A stretch of 64,000 bases of DNA from Hymenobacter cellulosivorans. Its GTDB lineage: Bacteria; Bacteroidota; Bacteroidia; Cytophagales; Hymenobacteraceae. Positions 49,487 through 57,404 of this stretch are shown here, piece after piece. The stretch lies in the NCBI RefSeq assembly GCF_022919135.1, contig NZ_CP095049.1:1426001-1490000 (forward strand), written 5' to 3'. Made by a program: the position numbers and the translations under genes. Each line of letters begins with the position of its first letter. The first letter of the stretch is position 1. The notes beneath the pieces are model-generated. The model saw only the letters and a program-made list of their open reading frames with translations. It had not been told where the DNA came from and ran no database searches.

Positions 49487-51577
49487 CTATTCCGCCACCT
49501 GATGCTCACGGCGGATGCCGAGCTTCTTCATCCGGGCCTCCAGCGTCTTGGCGTTGATGTCCAGAATAGCAGCCGCTCCGTTGGGCCCGCTGACCCGCCC
49601 GCCGGTGCGCTTCAGGGCGGCCAATATATGGTCCCGCTCTTGTTCCTTAAGGGTTTTGAGCGGCTGGTTCTGTTCCAAGAACGACAAGGAAGGCCCCGCC
49701 TGCGCCGCAGCCGCCGAGAAGCCCGCAAACTCTAGAAACGGCCCTTGGCTCACAATAACGGACTGTTCCAGCACGTGTTCCAGCTCCCGCACGTTGCCCG
49801 GCCAGCCGTATTGCTGCATGGCTCTCAGGTCCCGCTCGCGCAGGCCGCGCACGGGCTTGCCCATCTGCTTGGTGAACCGCTCCAGAAAATGGCGCATCAG
49901 CGGCTCAATGTCCTCGGGCCGCTCCCGCAGGGCCGGCAGCCGAATGGGAAACACGTTGAGGCGGTAGTAGAGGTCGGCGCGGAAGCGGCCGGCGGCTACT
50001 TCGTCTTCCAGCACCCGGTTGGTGGCGGCAATTACGCGCACGTCGGTATGAATGACGCGCCGTCCGCCAATCCGCTCAAACTCTTTTTCCTGGAGCACGC
50101 GCAGCAGCTTGGCCTGCAAATCGAGCGGCAACTCGCCCACTTCGTCGAGGAAAATGGTGCCACCGTCGGCCAGCTCAAACTTGCCGATGCGCCGGTCGTG
50201 GGCCCCGGTAAAGGCGCCTTTCTCGTGCCCAAAGAGTTCGGATTCAATTAGCTGGGCGGGCAGGGCGGCGCAGTTAAGCTTAATCAGCGCCCGTTCCTTG
50301 CGCGGCGAAAGGTTGTGCAAGGCCCGGGCTACCAGCTCTTTGCCAGTTCCAGTTTCGCCCGTAATCAGTACTGTCGTGTCGGTGGGCGCCACCTGGCTGA
50401 TGCGGGTCTGGACCTGCTGCATGATGGCGCTCTGGCCCACGAAATCCTCAAACTTGGCCGTGGTGTTGATTTCGTCGATGAGGTAGGTTTTCTCCCGCTC
50501 CAATTGGGCCCGCAGCGCCTCGATCTGCTCAAAGGCGTACAGGTTTTGCATGGCCAGGGTAATTTGTGGGGCCAGGCTCATCACCAGGGCTAAGTCGTCG
50601 GCGGTAAAGGCATCGGGGCGGCGGGCCGCCAGCACCAGGGCCGCGGCATGCTCAGCCTTATTCCAGAGCGGCACGCCCAGCATCGAACGGGTGCCGTTCT
50701 TTTCCATGGCGTACTGTAGCATGCGGTAGCGCCGGGCAGCCAGCTCAAACTCGGGCCCGGTAAACATAACCGGCTCAGAAAAGGCCCCGATGATTTCGGC
50801 CTGCATCTGCTCCCGCTCGGGCACCCCTTCCCAGCGGCTTTCATCTAGGAGCAGAAACGCGCCATCGGGCTGCTTGGAGAACTCTACAAACCCCTGGGTG
50901 CCCGTGGCCGGCCGCCGAATCCGGACGCCGAAGTAGTCAATGGCCACAATCCGGTCAATTTCCTCGGCGACGGTCAGAAACAGCGCCGCGCGGTCTTTGC
51001 GGCTGAGCAGGGCATTGTTTACCGTCAGCTGCAACGACTTTTCCCGTTCCCGCCGGGCCACTTCCTCGTAAGCCATGGTATTGCTGACGGCCACGGCTAC
51101 CAGGCTGCCGATTTTTTCGAGCAGCGTGAGGTCGTCCGGAGTAAACTCGGGCCGGCGCCGGGCTGCCATCGAAAGCAGGCCAATGAGTTGCCCGCCGGTG
51201 CGCAGAGGCACAAACGTAGTGTAGTGAATGCCGCGCTGCTGCATTAGTAAAAAGGGCATAAATTCCGGGTAGTCAGGCGTCAAGGCCCGGATATCTATTA
51301 CCTGCACCCGCGGGTCCCGGATAAACAACTCGGCTGGCGAACCGGCTACCGGCGAGGCTTGCTCCATTTGCTTTGCGTAAGGGGCATCGCCGAGATAGTT
51401 GCGCATAAACAGACGCTTGAACTGGTGGGCAGCATCAAAGGTCACTACGGCAATCATGTCGAACGGAAAAATCAGCCGCAGCTTCTCCGTGACAATCTGA
51501 AACAGCTTTTCCTTGCTCCGAGTAGTGGCAATAGCCTCGTTCAGATACAGCAATAAGGATTCATCCTGGTTCGGCAT
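49487..51577 (-). CDS. Sigma-54-dependent activator with two GAF domains
   Basis: 696 residues from ATG 51577. Domains: GAF (about 5-170), GAF (190-350), sigma-54 AAA+ (375-610) and Fis-type HTH (650-696). Walker A GETGTGKE at 407-414; GAFTGA loop 454-459, essential for contacting sigma-54; Walker B TIFLDE 474-479. FhlA/NorR layout. It is divergent from the TolC-first efflux operon with paired dyads and a -24/-12-like site between them, suggesting that it controls the efflux genes. Ligand unknown. Confidence 0.93.
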   Translation of the reverse strand: MPNQDESLLLYLNEAIATTRSKEKLFQIVTEKLRLIFPFDMIAVVTFDAAHQFKRLFMRNYLGDAPYAKQMEQASPVAGSPAELFIRDPRVQVIDIRALTPDYPEFMPFLLMQQRGIHYTTFVPLRTGGQLIGLLSMAARRRPEFTPDDLTLLEKIGSLVAVAVSNTMAYEEVARREREKSLQLTVNNALLSRKDRAALFLTVAEEIDRIVAIDYFGVRIRRPATGTQGFVEFSKQPDGAFLLLDESRWEGVPEREQMQAEIIGAFSEPVMFTGPEFELAARRYRMLQYAMEKNGTRSMLGVPLWNKAEHAAALVLAARRPDAFTADDLALVMSLAPQITLAMQNLYAFEQIEALRAQLEREKTYLIDEINTTAKFEDFVGQSAIMQQVQTRISQVAPTDTTVLITGETGTGKELVARALHNLSPRKERALIKLNCAALPAQLIESELFGHEKGAFTGAHDRRIGKFELADGGTIFLDEVGELPLDLQAKLLRVLQEKEFERIGGRRVIHTDVRVIAATNRVLEDEVAAGRFRADLYYRLNVFPIRLPALRERPEDIEPLMRHFLERFTKQMGKPVRGLRERDLRAMQQYGWPGNVRELEHVLEQSVIVSQGPFLEFAGFSAAAAQAGPSLSFLEQNQPLKTLKEQERDHILAALKRTGGRVSGPNGAAAILDINAKTLEARMKKLGIRREHQVAE

Positions 51578-51590
51578 AACACTGTGATTT

Positions 51591-51627
51591 TCCTGAAATA
51601 TCAGGATTTAATTTCAGGATTTCCTGA
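51591..51627. promoter_or_regulatory. Candidate upstream activating sites
   Basis: TCCTGA-AATA-TCAGGA (51591-51606) and TCAGGA-TT-TCCTGA (51614-51627), four half-sites in 37 nt. They are 14 nt before the activator start and about 120 nt upstream of the sigma-54-like promoter for the efflux operon, an ideal place for an NtrC-family enhancer. Confidence 0.6.
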
Positions 51628-51745
51628 TATATGAGGATAACAGCCTTGGGTTTCAATAGTTTTGCCGTTAGTAGACCAAAAAAATAATCTGCGTTTTTAA
51701 GCTCGGTAGGCCGTTTCTATAGAAAATTAATTTGCTTTTAATCAG

Positions 51746-51762
51746 TTGGCACAAGGTTTCGT
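51746..51762 (+). promoter_or_regulatory. Candidate sigma-54 (-24/-12) promoter
   Basis: TTGGCACAAGGTTTCGT, close to TTGGCAC-N5-TTGC; the -12 GC is off by one base. It ends 30 nt before the TolC start. Support comes mainly from the neighbouring sigma-54 activator gene and its paired dyads. Confidence 0.5.
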
Positions 51763-51792
51763 AAAGGGCGAGCAACAACAAGCTGTATTCCG

Positions 51793-53118
51793 ATGCTTTC
51801 CCGACCAACATTTGCCGCTCCACTCTTAGCTCTTGGGCTAGCCTCGGTGGCCGGCACGGCCCACGCACAGGGGCCGATTATTTCTGATTCCCTAGCCTTA
51901 GATGGTACTATCCGCGCGGTGCTGGATGCCAACCCTGCCATTACAACCCTCGAAGAAGAGGTAAACGCGGCGACCAGTCGGGTAACCCAGAGCCGGGGCG
52001 GCTTTTTGCCCCAGGTAACGGGTACGGCTACTTACACCCGTATCGACCCGGTGGTGAAGCTGCAAATCGCGCCCGACGCGCCGGCCTTCCAGTTTCAGCC
52101 CAACAACAACTATGATGCTCACATTACGGTGCAGTATGGGCTGCTGGACTTCGGCAAGAAGGATGCTACCTACAATCTGGCCGAAAGCCGCCGCATCACG
52201 GCCGTCGACAACATCAACGTGACGCGGCGCGACCTGGCTTATTCCGCCGCGCAGGTATACTACAATATCCTGTTCGTGCGCGAGAGTATTAAGGTGCAGG
52301 ACGCCCAAATTGCCTCCCTGCGCCAGCACCAGCGCGAAATGGAAAAGCGCGTGGAAGGCGGCGTGAGTACCAAGTTTGACGTGACGACCACGCAGGTGCG
52401 CATCACTCAGGCCCAGAACACCCGCATCGACCTGGAAAACCAGCTCCAGAACCAGCAGGTGCAGCTGGCCCGCCTGCTTCACAAGCCCGAATATGTGAGT
52501 GTACCCGTCCGTGGCGCCTTTACCTACACTCCCCAAGCCGTGGACGTGAATGCGGCCCTGAACCAGGCCGTAGAAAACCGCCCCGAAGTGAAGCTGGCCC
52601 GCGACGCTGAGCAAAGTGCCAACCTCAACCTGAAGCTCATTGAGCGCAGCAACATGCCTGTGCTGGGCATTGGCGGTCAGGTCGGGGCCAAGAACGGTTA
52701 TCAGCCCGAACTGAACCGAATCCGGCCCAACACAGTGGGGGTCGTGCAGCTGAACGTACCCATCTACGACGGCAACAAAAACAAAAACCAGCGCATTGAA
52801 GCCTTGGCCAACATTCGTGGGGCTCAGTCGCGCATTCAGGACACGCAGGAGCAGATCCGGGCCGACGTGCGGCAAGCCGCCAACAATATGCAGGCCAGCA
52901 CTGCCCGCTACGAAAACTCCCAGCTCCAGATTTCGCAGGCCTCCGACGCCCTGACCCGGGCCCGGGCCCGCTACCGCTACGGGGTCGGCTCTAACCTCGA
53001 TGTGCTGGACGCCGAAACTTCCCTGGCCCAGGCCCGCCTGGCCCGCCTGCAGGCCATCTACAATTATACCCTCGGCCAATATCAACTCAAGCGCGCCACC
53101 GGCGAGCAGATTTGGTAG
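51793..53118 (+). CDS. TolC-family outer-membrane efflux protein
   Basis: 441 residues from ATG 51793. Signal peptide to about residue 25 (GTAHAQ). Two long helical-hairpin halves with typical patterns: DGTIRAVLDANPAI, YAAQVYYNILFVRESIKV, SRGGFLPQVTGTATY, and VGSNLDVLDAETSLAQARLARLQAIYNYTLGQYQLKRATG. Forms a trimeric outer-membrane channel for the downstream EmrA/EmrB pump. First gene of the operon. Confidence 0.92.
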   Translation: MLSRPTFAAPLLALGLASVAGTAHAQGPIISDSLALDGTIRAVLDANPAITTLEEEVNAATSRVTQSRGGFLPQVTGTATYTRIDPVVKLQIAPDAPAFQFQPNNNYDAHITVQYGLLDFGKKDATYNLAESRRITAVDNINVTRRDLAYSAAQVYYNILFVRESIKVQDAQIASLRQHQREMEKRVEGGVSTKFDVTTTQVRITQAQNTRIDLENQLQNQQVQLARLLHKPEYVSVPVRGAFTYTPQAVDVNAALNQAVENRPEVKLARDAEQSANLNLKLIERSNMPVLGIGGQVGAKNGYQPELNRIRPNTVGVVQLNVPIYDGNKNKNQRIEALANIRGAQSRIQDTQEQIRADVRQAANNMQASTARYENSQLQISQASDALTRARARYRYGVGSNLDVLDAETSLAQARLARLQAIYNYTLGQYQLKRATGEQIW

Positions 53119-53223
53119 TGGTGAGATGGTGAACTGGTGAACTGGTGAGTTGTCGTTCAAACTCGCCTTCACACCAACAAAACCTCGAACTCGCCATTTC
53201 ACTATCTCACAATTTCACCTCCT
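53119..53223. repeat. GTGA-type inverted repeat pair, TolC-USP spacer
   Basis: Left array TGGTGAGATGGTGAACTG... (53119-53152) starts at the base after the TolC stop; right array (53188-53223) ends at the USP start codon and is its imperfect inverse. The whole spacer is consumed. Likely RNA hairpin. Confidence 0.6.
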
Positions 53224-53655
53224 ATGACTCTTTCGCTCATTTTTTGCCCAATTGACTTCTCGGTGGCTACGGCGTCGTTGGTGGCGTACGCGGCTACTTT
53301 GGCGGCGGGAGCGAAGGCTGAATTGCGGCTCCTGCACGTGTTGCTGCCGCAGCCGGCCCTGGCCACTAACGACACTGATCTGGCCCTGGCTACCCAAATG
53401 GCCCATCACCGGGCGGCGGCCGAACAGCTCGGCGCCCAGGTGACTACCAGTGTGTTGCGGGGCGATGCCGCCACGGAAATCGTGGCGGCTGCCCGTCGCC
53501 ACGCCGCCGATTTAATCGTAATAGGAGCACACGGCCAAACCGGCCTGACCCGCTTTCTGATGGGGGGCACGGCAGAGGCCGTAGTGCGCACCGCTCCGTG
53601 CGCCACGCTGCTCGTCAACACGCAGAGCTCCGGCGAATACCGGAAATCGGCCTAA
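53224..53655 (+). CDS. Universal stress protein (UspA family)
   Basis: 143 residues from ATG 53224. Single Usp domain: SLIFCPIDFSVATASLVAYA, LLHVLLP, and nucleotide loop GAHGQTGLTRFLMGGTAEAVVRTAPCATLLV (G-x2-G-x9-G-like). May bind ATP. Located between tolC and emrA, so probably expressed with the pump, an unusual operon member. Confidence 0.9.
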   Translation: MTLSLIFCPIDFSVATASLVAYAATLAAGAKAELRLLHVLLPQPALATNDTDLALATQMAHHRAAAEQLGAQVTTSVLRGDAATEIVAAARRHAADLIVIGAHGQTGLTRFLMGGTAEAVVRTAPCATLLVNTQSSGEYRKSA

Positions 53656-53727
53656 GGAATTGCCGCTATAGTCCGGCGTTCCGCATCAAACTCAACTCAA
53701 CGAACAACTACTTACCGACCCATTTCC

Positions 53728-54840
53728 ATGGCAACTCCCGTTCACCAAGATCAGGCCACGGCACCTCACCAAACTTCGGCTCCCGCCGCTTACGAGCCGG
53801 AAGTGGAAGAGCAGGAGGGCCGCTCCAAGCGCCCTATTATTTTCATTATTCTCGCCCTAGTATTGCTCGTGGGTGGCTACTTCGGCTACCAGCGCTATCA
53901 GTTTGGGCAAACCCACGAAGAAACCGACGACGCCCAGGTAGAAGGTGACATCTACTCCGTACTGCCCCGCGTAGGCGGCCCCGTGCTGGAAGTAAAAGTA
54001 GAGGACAACCAGCCCGTGAAAAAAGGTGACGTCCTGGTCGTACTCGATGCGGCCGATTACCAGCAGCGCATCAATGCGGCCGAAGCGGCTTTGGCTGCCG
54101 CTCAGGCCAACGTAGTAGCCGCCCGCGCCGCTGTAGGTACGGCCTCGGCTAACGTTAGCGCCGCTTCGGCTACCATCGGGGTGAGCGACGCCAACCGCGC
54201 CCGCCTCGAAAAAGACCTGAAGCGCAGCGCCTTCCTGCGCAAAGAAGACATCATCCCGCAAAGTGAGTACGACGCGGTGCAGGCCAACCTGAAGTCGACC
54301 AGCGCCCAGCGCGCCACGGCCCAGCAGCAGGTAGGCGTAGCTCGCCAGCAAGTAGCCGCCGCCCAGCAGCAGGTAGCCGTAGCGCAGGCCGTAGTAAAGC
54401 AGCGTCAGGCCGACCTCGATAATGCCAAGCTTCAGCTGAGCTATACTACCATTACGGCCCCTGCCAACGGCGTCGTGAGTCGCAAAAACGTGCAGCCCGG
54501 CCAGGTAGTACAGCCCGGCCAGCAACTGATAGGCCTGGTAGCTTCGGAGCGGACCTGGGTTGTTGCTAACTTCAAGGAAACCCAGTTGGAAAACATGAAA
54601 GTGGGTCAGCCGGTGAATGTCGAAGTAGATGCCTATCCCAACGAGGAGTTCCAGGGCCACATCGAGTCGTTGTCGGCCGCTACCGGGGCCCGCTTCGCCC
54701 TGCTGCCCCCCGACAATGCCTCGGGTAACTTCGTGAAAGTAACCCAGCGCGTACCCGTGAAAATCGTGCTCGACAAAGTAGACCCTGAGCACCCATTGCG
54801 CGCCGGTATGAGCGTCACCGCGACTGTCGCGGTGAAGTGA
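53728..54840 (+). CDS. emrA: EmrA/HlyD-family membrane fusion protein
   Basis: 370 residues from ATG 53728. One N-terminal helix (PIIFIILALVLLVGGYFGYQRY), biotinyl-lipoyl-like strands (ETDDAQVEGDIYSVLPRVGGPVLEVKVEDNQPVKKGDVLVVLD), an Ala/Gln-rich coiled coil, and barrel motif (ITAPANGVVSRKNVQPGQVVQPGQQLIGLV). Links EmrB to TolC across the periplasm. Ends within a GTGA-type repeat. Confidence 0.92.
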   Translation: MATPVHQDQATAPHQTSAPAAYEPEVEEQEGRSKRPIIFIILALVLLVGGYFGYQRYQFGQTHEETDDAQVEGDIYSVLPRVGGPVLEVKVEDNQPVKKGDVLVVLDAADYQQRINAAEAALAAAQANVVAARAAVGTASANVSAASATIGVSDANRARLEKDLKRSAFLRKEDIIPQSEYDAVQANLKSTSAQRATAQQQVGVARQQVAAAQQQVAVAQAVVKQRQADLDNAKLQLSYTTITAPANGVVSRKNVQPGQVVQPGQQLIGLVASERTWVVANFKETQLENMKVGQPVNVEVDAYPNEEFQGHIESLSAATGARFALLPPDNASGNFVKVTQRVPVKIVLDKVDPEHPLRAGMSVTATVAVK

Positions 54841-54867
54841 ATGAGTGAATGGGCGAATGAGTGAAGT
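54837..54867 (+). repeat. 31-nt inverted repeat flanking the four-helix gene, left
   Basis: GTGAATGAGTGAATG... begins inside the EmrA stop codon (TGA at 54838-54840). Complement of 55374-55404 with three mismatches. Confidence 0.85.
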
Positions 54868-54905
54868 AACTTATTGCGCAATACCGCGCCAGCTGAAAAC
54901 TTTGC

Positions 54906-55289
54906 TCATTCACTACCTCGCTTATCGTAAGATTTTTGGGCAGTGGCCAGCACTGAAAGAATTTCGAGATACTCTTTCTCTAATTCCTGTAAACGGACTT
55001 TGGGGATAATGTGGGCGTCGCCGAGCAGTTCTAGCCAGAGCTGTGTTTCATCGGCCTCTTCCACGCAGATACACAGTTTAGCATACCACTCAGCTGCTGA
55101 ACGACCCCGGCAGGCGGCCCGATAGTTGGCGGCTACAGACGTTGCAGAGCGTAGGAGTTGCTTGCCAATAACTTCTGCTTCGCCGGTTCGGGGCAGCTGC
55201 TGATACAGGCGAATGATGCGTAGTGCCGCCTCTTTGGTGCGACCCCGCATTTGTTGATTAAAATCGGCCTTGTTGCTGGTATCTACCAT
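54906..55289 (-). CDS. Four-helix-bundle protein (23S IVP/S23-like)
   Basis: 127 residues from ATG 55289. Family motifs: MRGRTKEAALRIIRLYQQLP, GKQLLRSATSVAANYRAACRGRSAAEWYAKLCICVEEADETQLWLELL. Four-helix bundle proteins of this kind are encoded in rRNA intervening sequences and many stray genomic sites; related Avd proteins help diversity-generating retroelements, but no reverse transcriptase is here. Set antisense inside the efflux operon, between emrA and emrB, and enclosed by 31-nt inverted repeats. Confidence 0.92.
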   Translation of the reverse strand: MVDTSNKADFNQQMRGRTKEAALRIIRLYQQLPRTGEAEVIGKQLLRSATSVAANYRAACRGRSAAEWYAKLCICVEEADETQLWLELLGDAHIIPKVRLQELEKEYLEILSVLATAQKSYDKRGSE

Positions 55290-55373
55290 ATTTTAAAATA
55301 GAGGATTGAGCTAGAAGTGTAAAGTACGCAGGCCCTAAGTACGATGTACTTCAGTGCTTGCTACTTACAAATC

Positions 55374-55404
55374 ACTTCACTCATTTACTCATTCACTCAT
55401 TCAC
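55374..55404 (-). repeat. 31-nt inverted repeat flanking the four-helix gene, right
   Basis: ACTTCACTCATTTACTCATT... ends 3 nt before the EmrB start codon. Inverse of 54837-54867 with three mismatches. Confidence 0.85.
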
Positions 55405-55407
55405 CTA

Positions 55408-56979
55408 ATGGAAACCGGATTTACCAAGTGGATCATCGTTATTACGGTGGTACTCTGCTGTTTGCTGGAGCTCATTGATACTAGCATCGTGAACGTGGCC
55501 CTGACCCAGATGATGGGTAACCTCTCGGCAACCCAGCAGGAAGTAACCTGGGTAATTGCCTCCTATGGCATTGCCAACGTTATTGTGATTCCCATGACGG
55601 GCTTCTTGGCCGAGCAGTTTGGCCGCCGCAACTACTACTTCGTCTCGGTGGTGCTCTTCACGCTGGCTTCCATCGCCTGCGGCCAGAGCACCAACATCTG
55701 GGAGCTGGTGGCCTTCCGCTTCGTGCAGGGCATTGGTGGTGGCGCTTTGATGGCTACTTCCCAGGCTATTCTCATCGACACCTTCCCGCCCAAGCAGCTT
55801 CCGCTAGGTCAGGCTTTGTTCGGCATGGGCGTTATCATCGGTCCGACTATTGGCCCGACGCTCGGCGGTTACATCGTGGATAACTACGACTGGCCCTGGA
55901 TTTTCTACGTCAACGTGCCCGTGGGCATCATGGCTTCTATTTTCACTATCCTGTTTATTCGGGACCCCGAGCGAATCAAAAATGCCATTCCGCGGCCCCT
56001 GGGCGAAATCGACTGGGCCGGAATTTTCCTGCTGATTCTGGGCGTAGGCTCGTTGCAGCTGGTACTGGAGCAGGGTGAAACCGAAGACTGGTTTGAAAGT
56101 GCCTACATCAACAGCTTTACGGCCCTGGCTGTTATTGGCCTAGTGGGCTTCGTGTGGCGTGAGCTTACTGCCAAGCAGCCCATTGTGGACCTGCGGGTGC
56201 TGGGCAAGAGCCGCAACTTGGCCGTAGGGGCGGTGCTCTCCTTTGTGCTGGGCTTCGGCATGTTTGCTTCGGTGTTCATCTTCCCGATTTTCACCCAGCG
56301 CATCCTGGGCTTTACCGCCGCCCAAACCGGTCTGATTCTGTTGCCCGGGGCTTTGGCTTCCGGCTTTATGATGCCCGTCATCGGCAAGATGCTGCAAGCC
56401 GGCGTGCCGCAGAAATACATGATTCCGGCCGGCTTCCTGATCTTCTTTGTCTTCACGTTCTGGATGGCCAAAATCATTTCGCCCACCGCCGGCGAAGATG
56501 ATTTCTTCTGGCCCCTGATGGTACGCGGCCTGGGCATGGGCCTGATCTTCCTGCCTATTACTACCATGAGTCTGGCGGGCCTGAAAGGCAAAGACGCCGG
56601 CCAGGCTGCCGGCCTCACCGGTATGATTCGCCAGCTCGGCGGCTCGTTTGGGGTGGCCATTGTGGGCACGTATCTGGAGCGGAGCATTGCCCAAAACCGC
56701 GTTAGCCCGCTGGCGCACATCTCGCTCTACGACACCAATACGGTGCAGCGGATTCAGGCTTTCACGGCCAACTTCATGTCGCGCGGCTTCTCCTTTGAGC
56801 AAGCCCAGAAACAGGCTTACGCCGCGCTGGAAGGCATTCTGATGAAGCAGGTTTCCATTATCACCTACTCCCAGGTGTTTTCCATGATTGGCCTCTTTTT
56901 CGTGGTGTGTTTGCCGCTGATATTCTTCATCAAGCGCGCCAAGACCGGAGAAGCCATTGACCTGAATGCCGCGCACTAG
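55408..56979 (+). CDS. emrB: EmrB-type MFS multidrug transporter (DHA2)
   Basis: 523 residues from ATG 55408 (METGFTKWIIVIT). 14 helices of the DHA2 family: motif ELIDTSIVNVALTQMMGNL, GFLAEQFGRRNYY (motif A), RFVQGIGGGALMATSQAIL (motif C-like GIGGG), and the extra central helices. Proton-driven drug or fatty-acid export through EmrA and TolC. The interior of the gene is intact. A repeat array begins just after its stop. Confidence 0.93.
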   Translation: METGFTKWIIVITVVLCCLLELIDTSIVNVALTQMMGNLSATQQEVTWVIASYGIANVIVIPMTGFLAEQFGRRNYYFVSVVLFTLASIACGQSTNIWELVAFRFVQGIGGGALMATSQAILIDTFPPKQLPLGQALFGMGVIIGPTIGPTLGGYIVDNYDWPWIFYVNVPVGIMASIFTILFIRDPERIKNAIPRPLGEIDWAGIFLLILGVGSLQLVLEQGETEDWFESAYINSFTALAVIGLVGFVWRELTAKQPIVDLRVLGKSRNLAVGAVLSFVLGFGMFASVFIFPIFTQRILGFTAAQTGLILLPGALASGFMMPVIGKMLQAGVPQKYMIPAGFLIFFVFTFWMAKIISPTAGEDDFFWPLMVRGLGMGLIFLPITTMSLAGLKGKDAGQAAGLTGMIRQLGGSFGVAIVGTYLERSIAQNRVSPLAHISLYDTNTVQRIQAFTANFMSRGFSFEQAQKQAYAALEGILMKQVSIITYSQVFSMIGLFFVVCLPLIFFIKRAKTGEAIDLNAAH

Positions 56980-56980
56980 C

Positions 56981-57012
56981 GGTGAAATGGTGAGATGGTG
57001 AAATAGTGAGTT
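56981..57012 (+). repeat. GTGA-type repeat array after emrB
   Basis: GGTGAAATGGTGAGATGG... begins two bases after the EmrB stop and leads straight into the long inverted-repeat element B. Its inverse counterpart lies at 57371-57404. Confidence 0.6.
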
Positions 57013-57014
57013 AT

Positions 57015-57167
57015 GTCCTTGCGAGGCGCGAAGCCATCCGTCCTCTGCACAGGTAGTCACACTCTTTTACCAGAAAGCCCTAACGTCTGCTCAGGCGTTA
57101 GGGCTTTTCATTTTAAAGGCCTCAGCCCATTTCAGAGGACGGATGGCTTCGCGTTGCTCGCAAGGAC
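57015..57167. repeat. Long inverted-repeat element, copy B
   Basis: Terminal arms (57015-57047 and 57133-57167) pair apart from a 2-nt offset; the core contains AAAGCCCTAACG (57074-57085) with CGTTAGGGCTTT (57096-57107). Homologous in sequence and order to copy A at 46818-46983. Lies downstream of emrB, where the inner hairpin plus TTTT could also terminate transcription. Confidence 0.85.
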
Positions 57168-57306
57168 ACGAGGTGGAAGCCTTTGGAAACAAGGAAGTCT
57201 TTCCTGTCTACTCGGGAGGCGTTTTTGTACTTGATGTCCTGCTTTCCGACCAGTCAGGAAGGCTTCGCACACTCCCGGAAGTGCCCTCTGACCAGCCGGC
57301 CCCATC

Positions 57307-57350
57307 CAACAAAAAGCCCCGTCGTGCAGCACAACGGGGCTTTTTTGTTG
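57307..57350. terminator. Bidirectional terminator
   Basis: CAACAAAAAGCCCCGT, 11-nt loop, ACGGGGCTTTTTTGTTG. Strong stem with A/T tracts on both sides, between emrB and the convergent lipoprotein gene. The stretch 57168-57300 before it shows no gene. Confidence 0.85.
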
Positions 57351-57370
57351 GAAGCAAGCAGTCAAACGAC

Positions 57371-57404
57371 AACTCACTATCTCACCAATTTACCATCTCA
57401 CCAC
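57371..57404 (-). repeat. GTGA-type repeat array before the lipoprotein stop
   Basis: AACTCACTATCTCACC... is the imperfect inverse of 56981-57012 and abuts the stop codon of the 57405 gene. Confidence 0.6.

Noticed and set aside
51898..53202. 434-codon minus-strand frame opposite tolC
   Set aside because: TolC on the plus strand has a signal peptide and family motifs; the antisense frame has no start context or domain.
54906..55289. Diversity-generating retroelement (Avd-like protein)
   Set aside because: No reverse transcriptase, template repeat or variable C-type lectin gene is in the neighbourhood.
53119..55407. Short-repeat arrays as CRISPR
   Set aside because: Units are 7-8 nt, degenerate, contiguous without unique spacers, and there are no cas genes.
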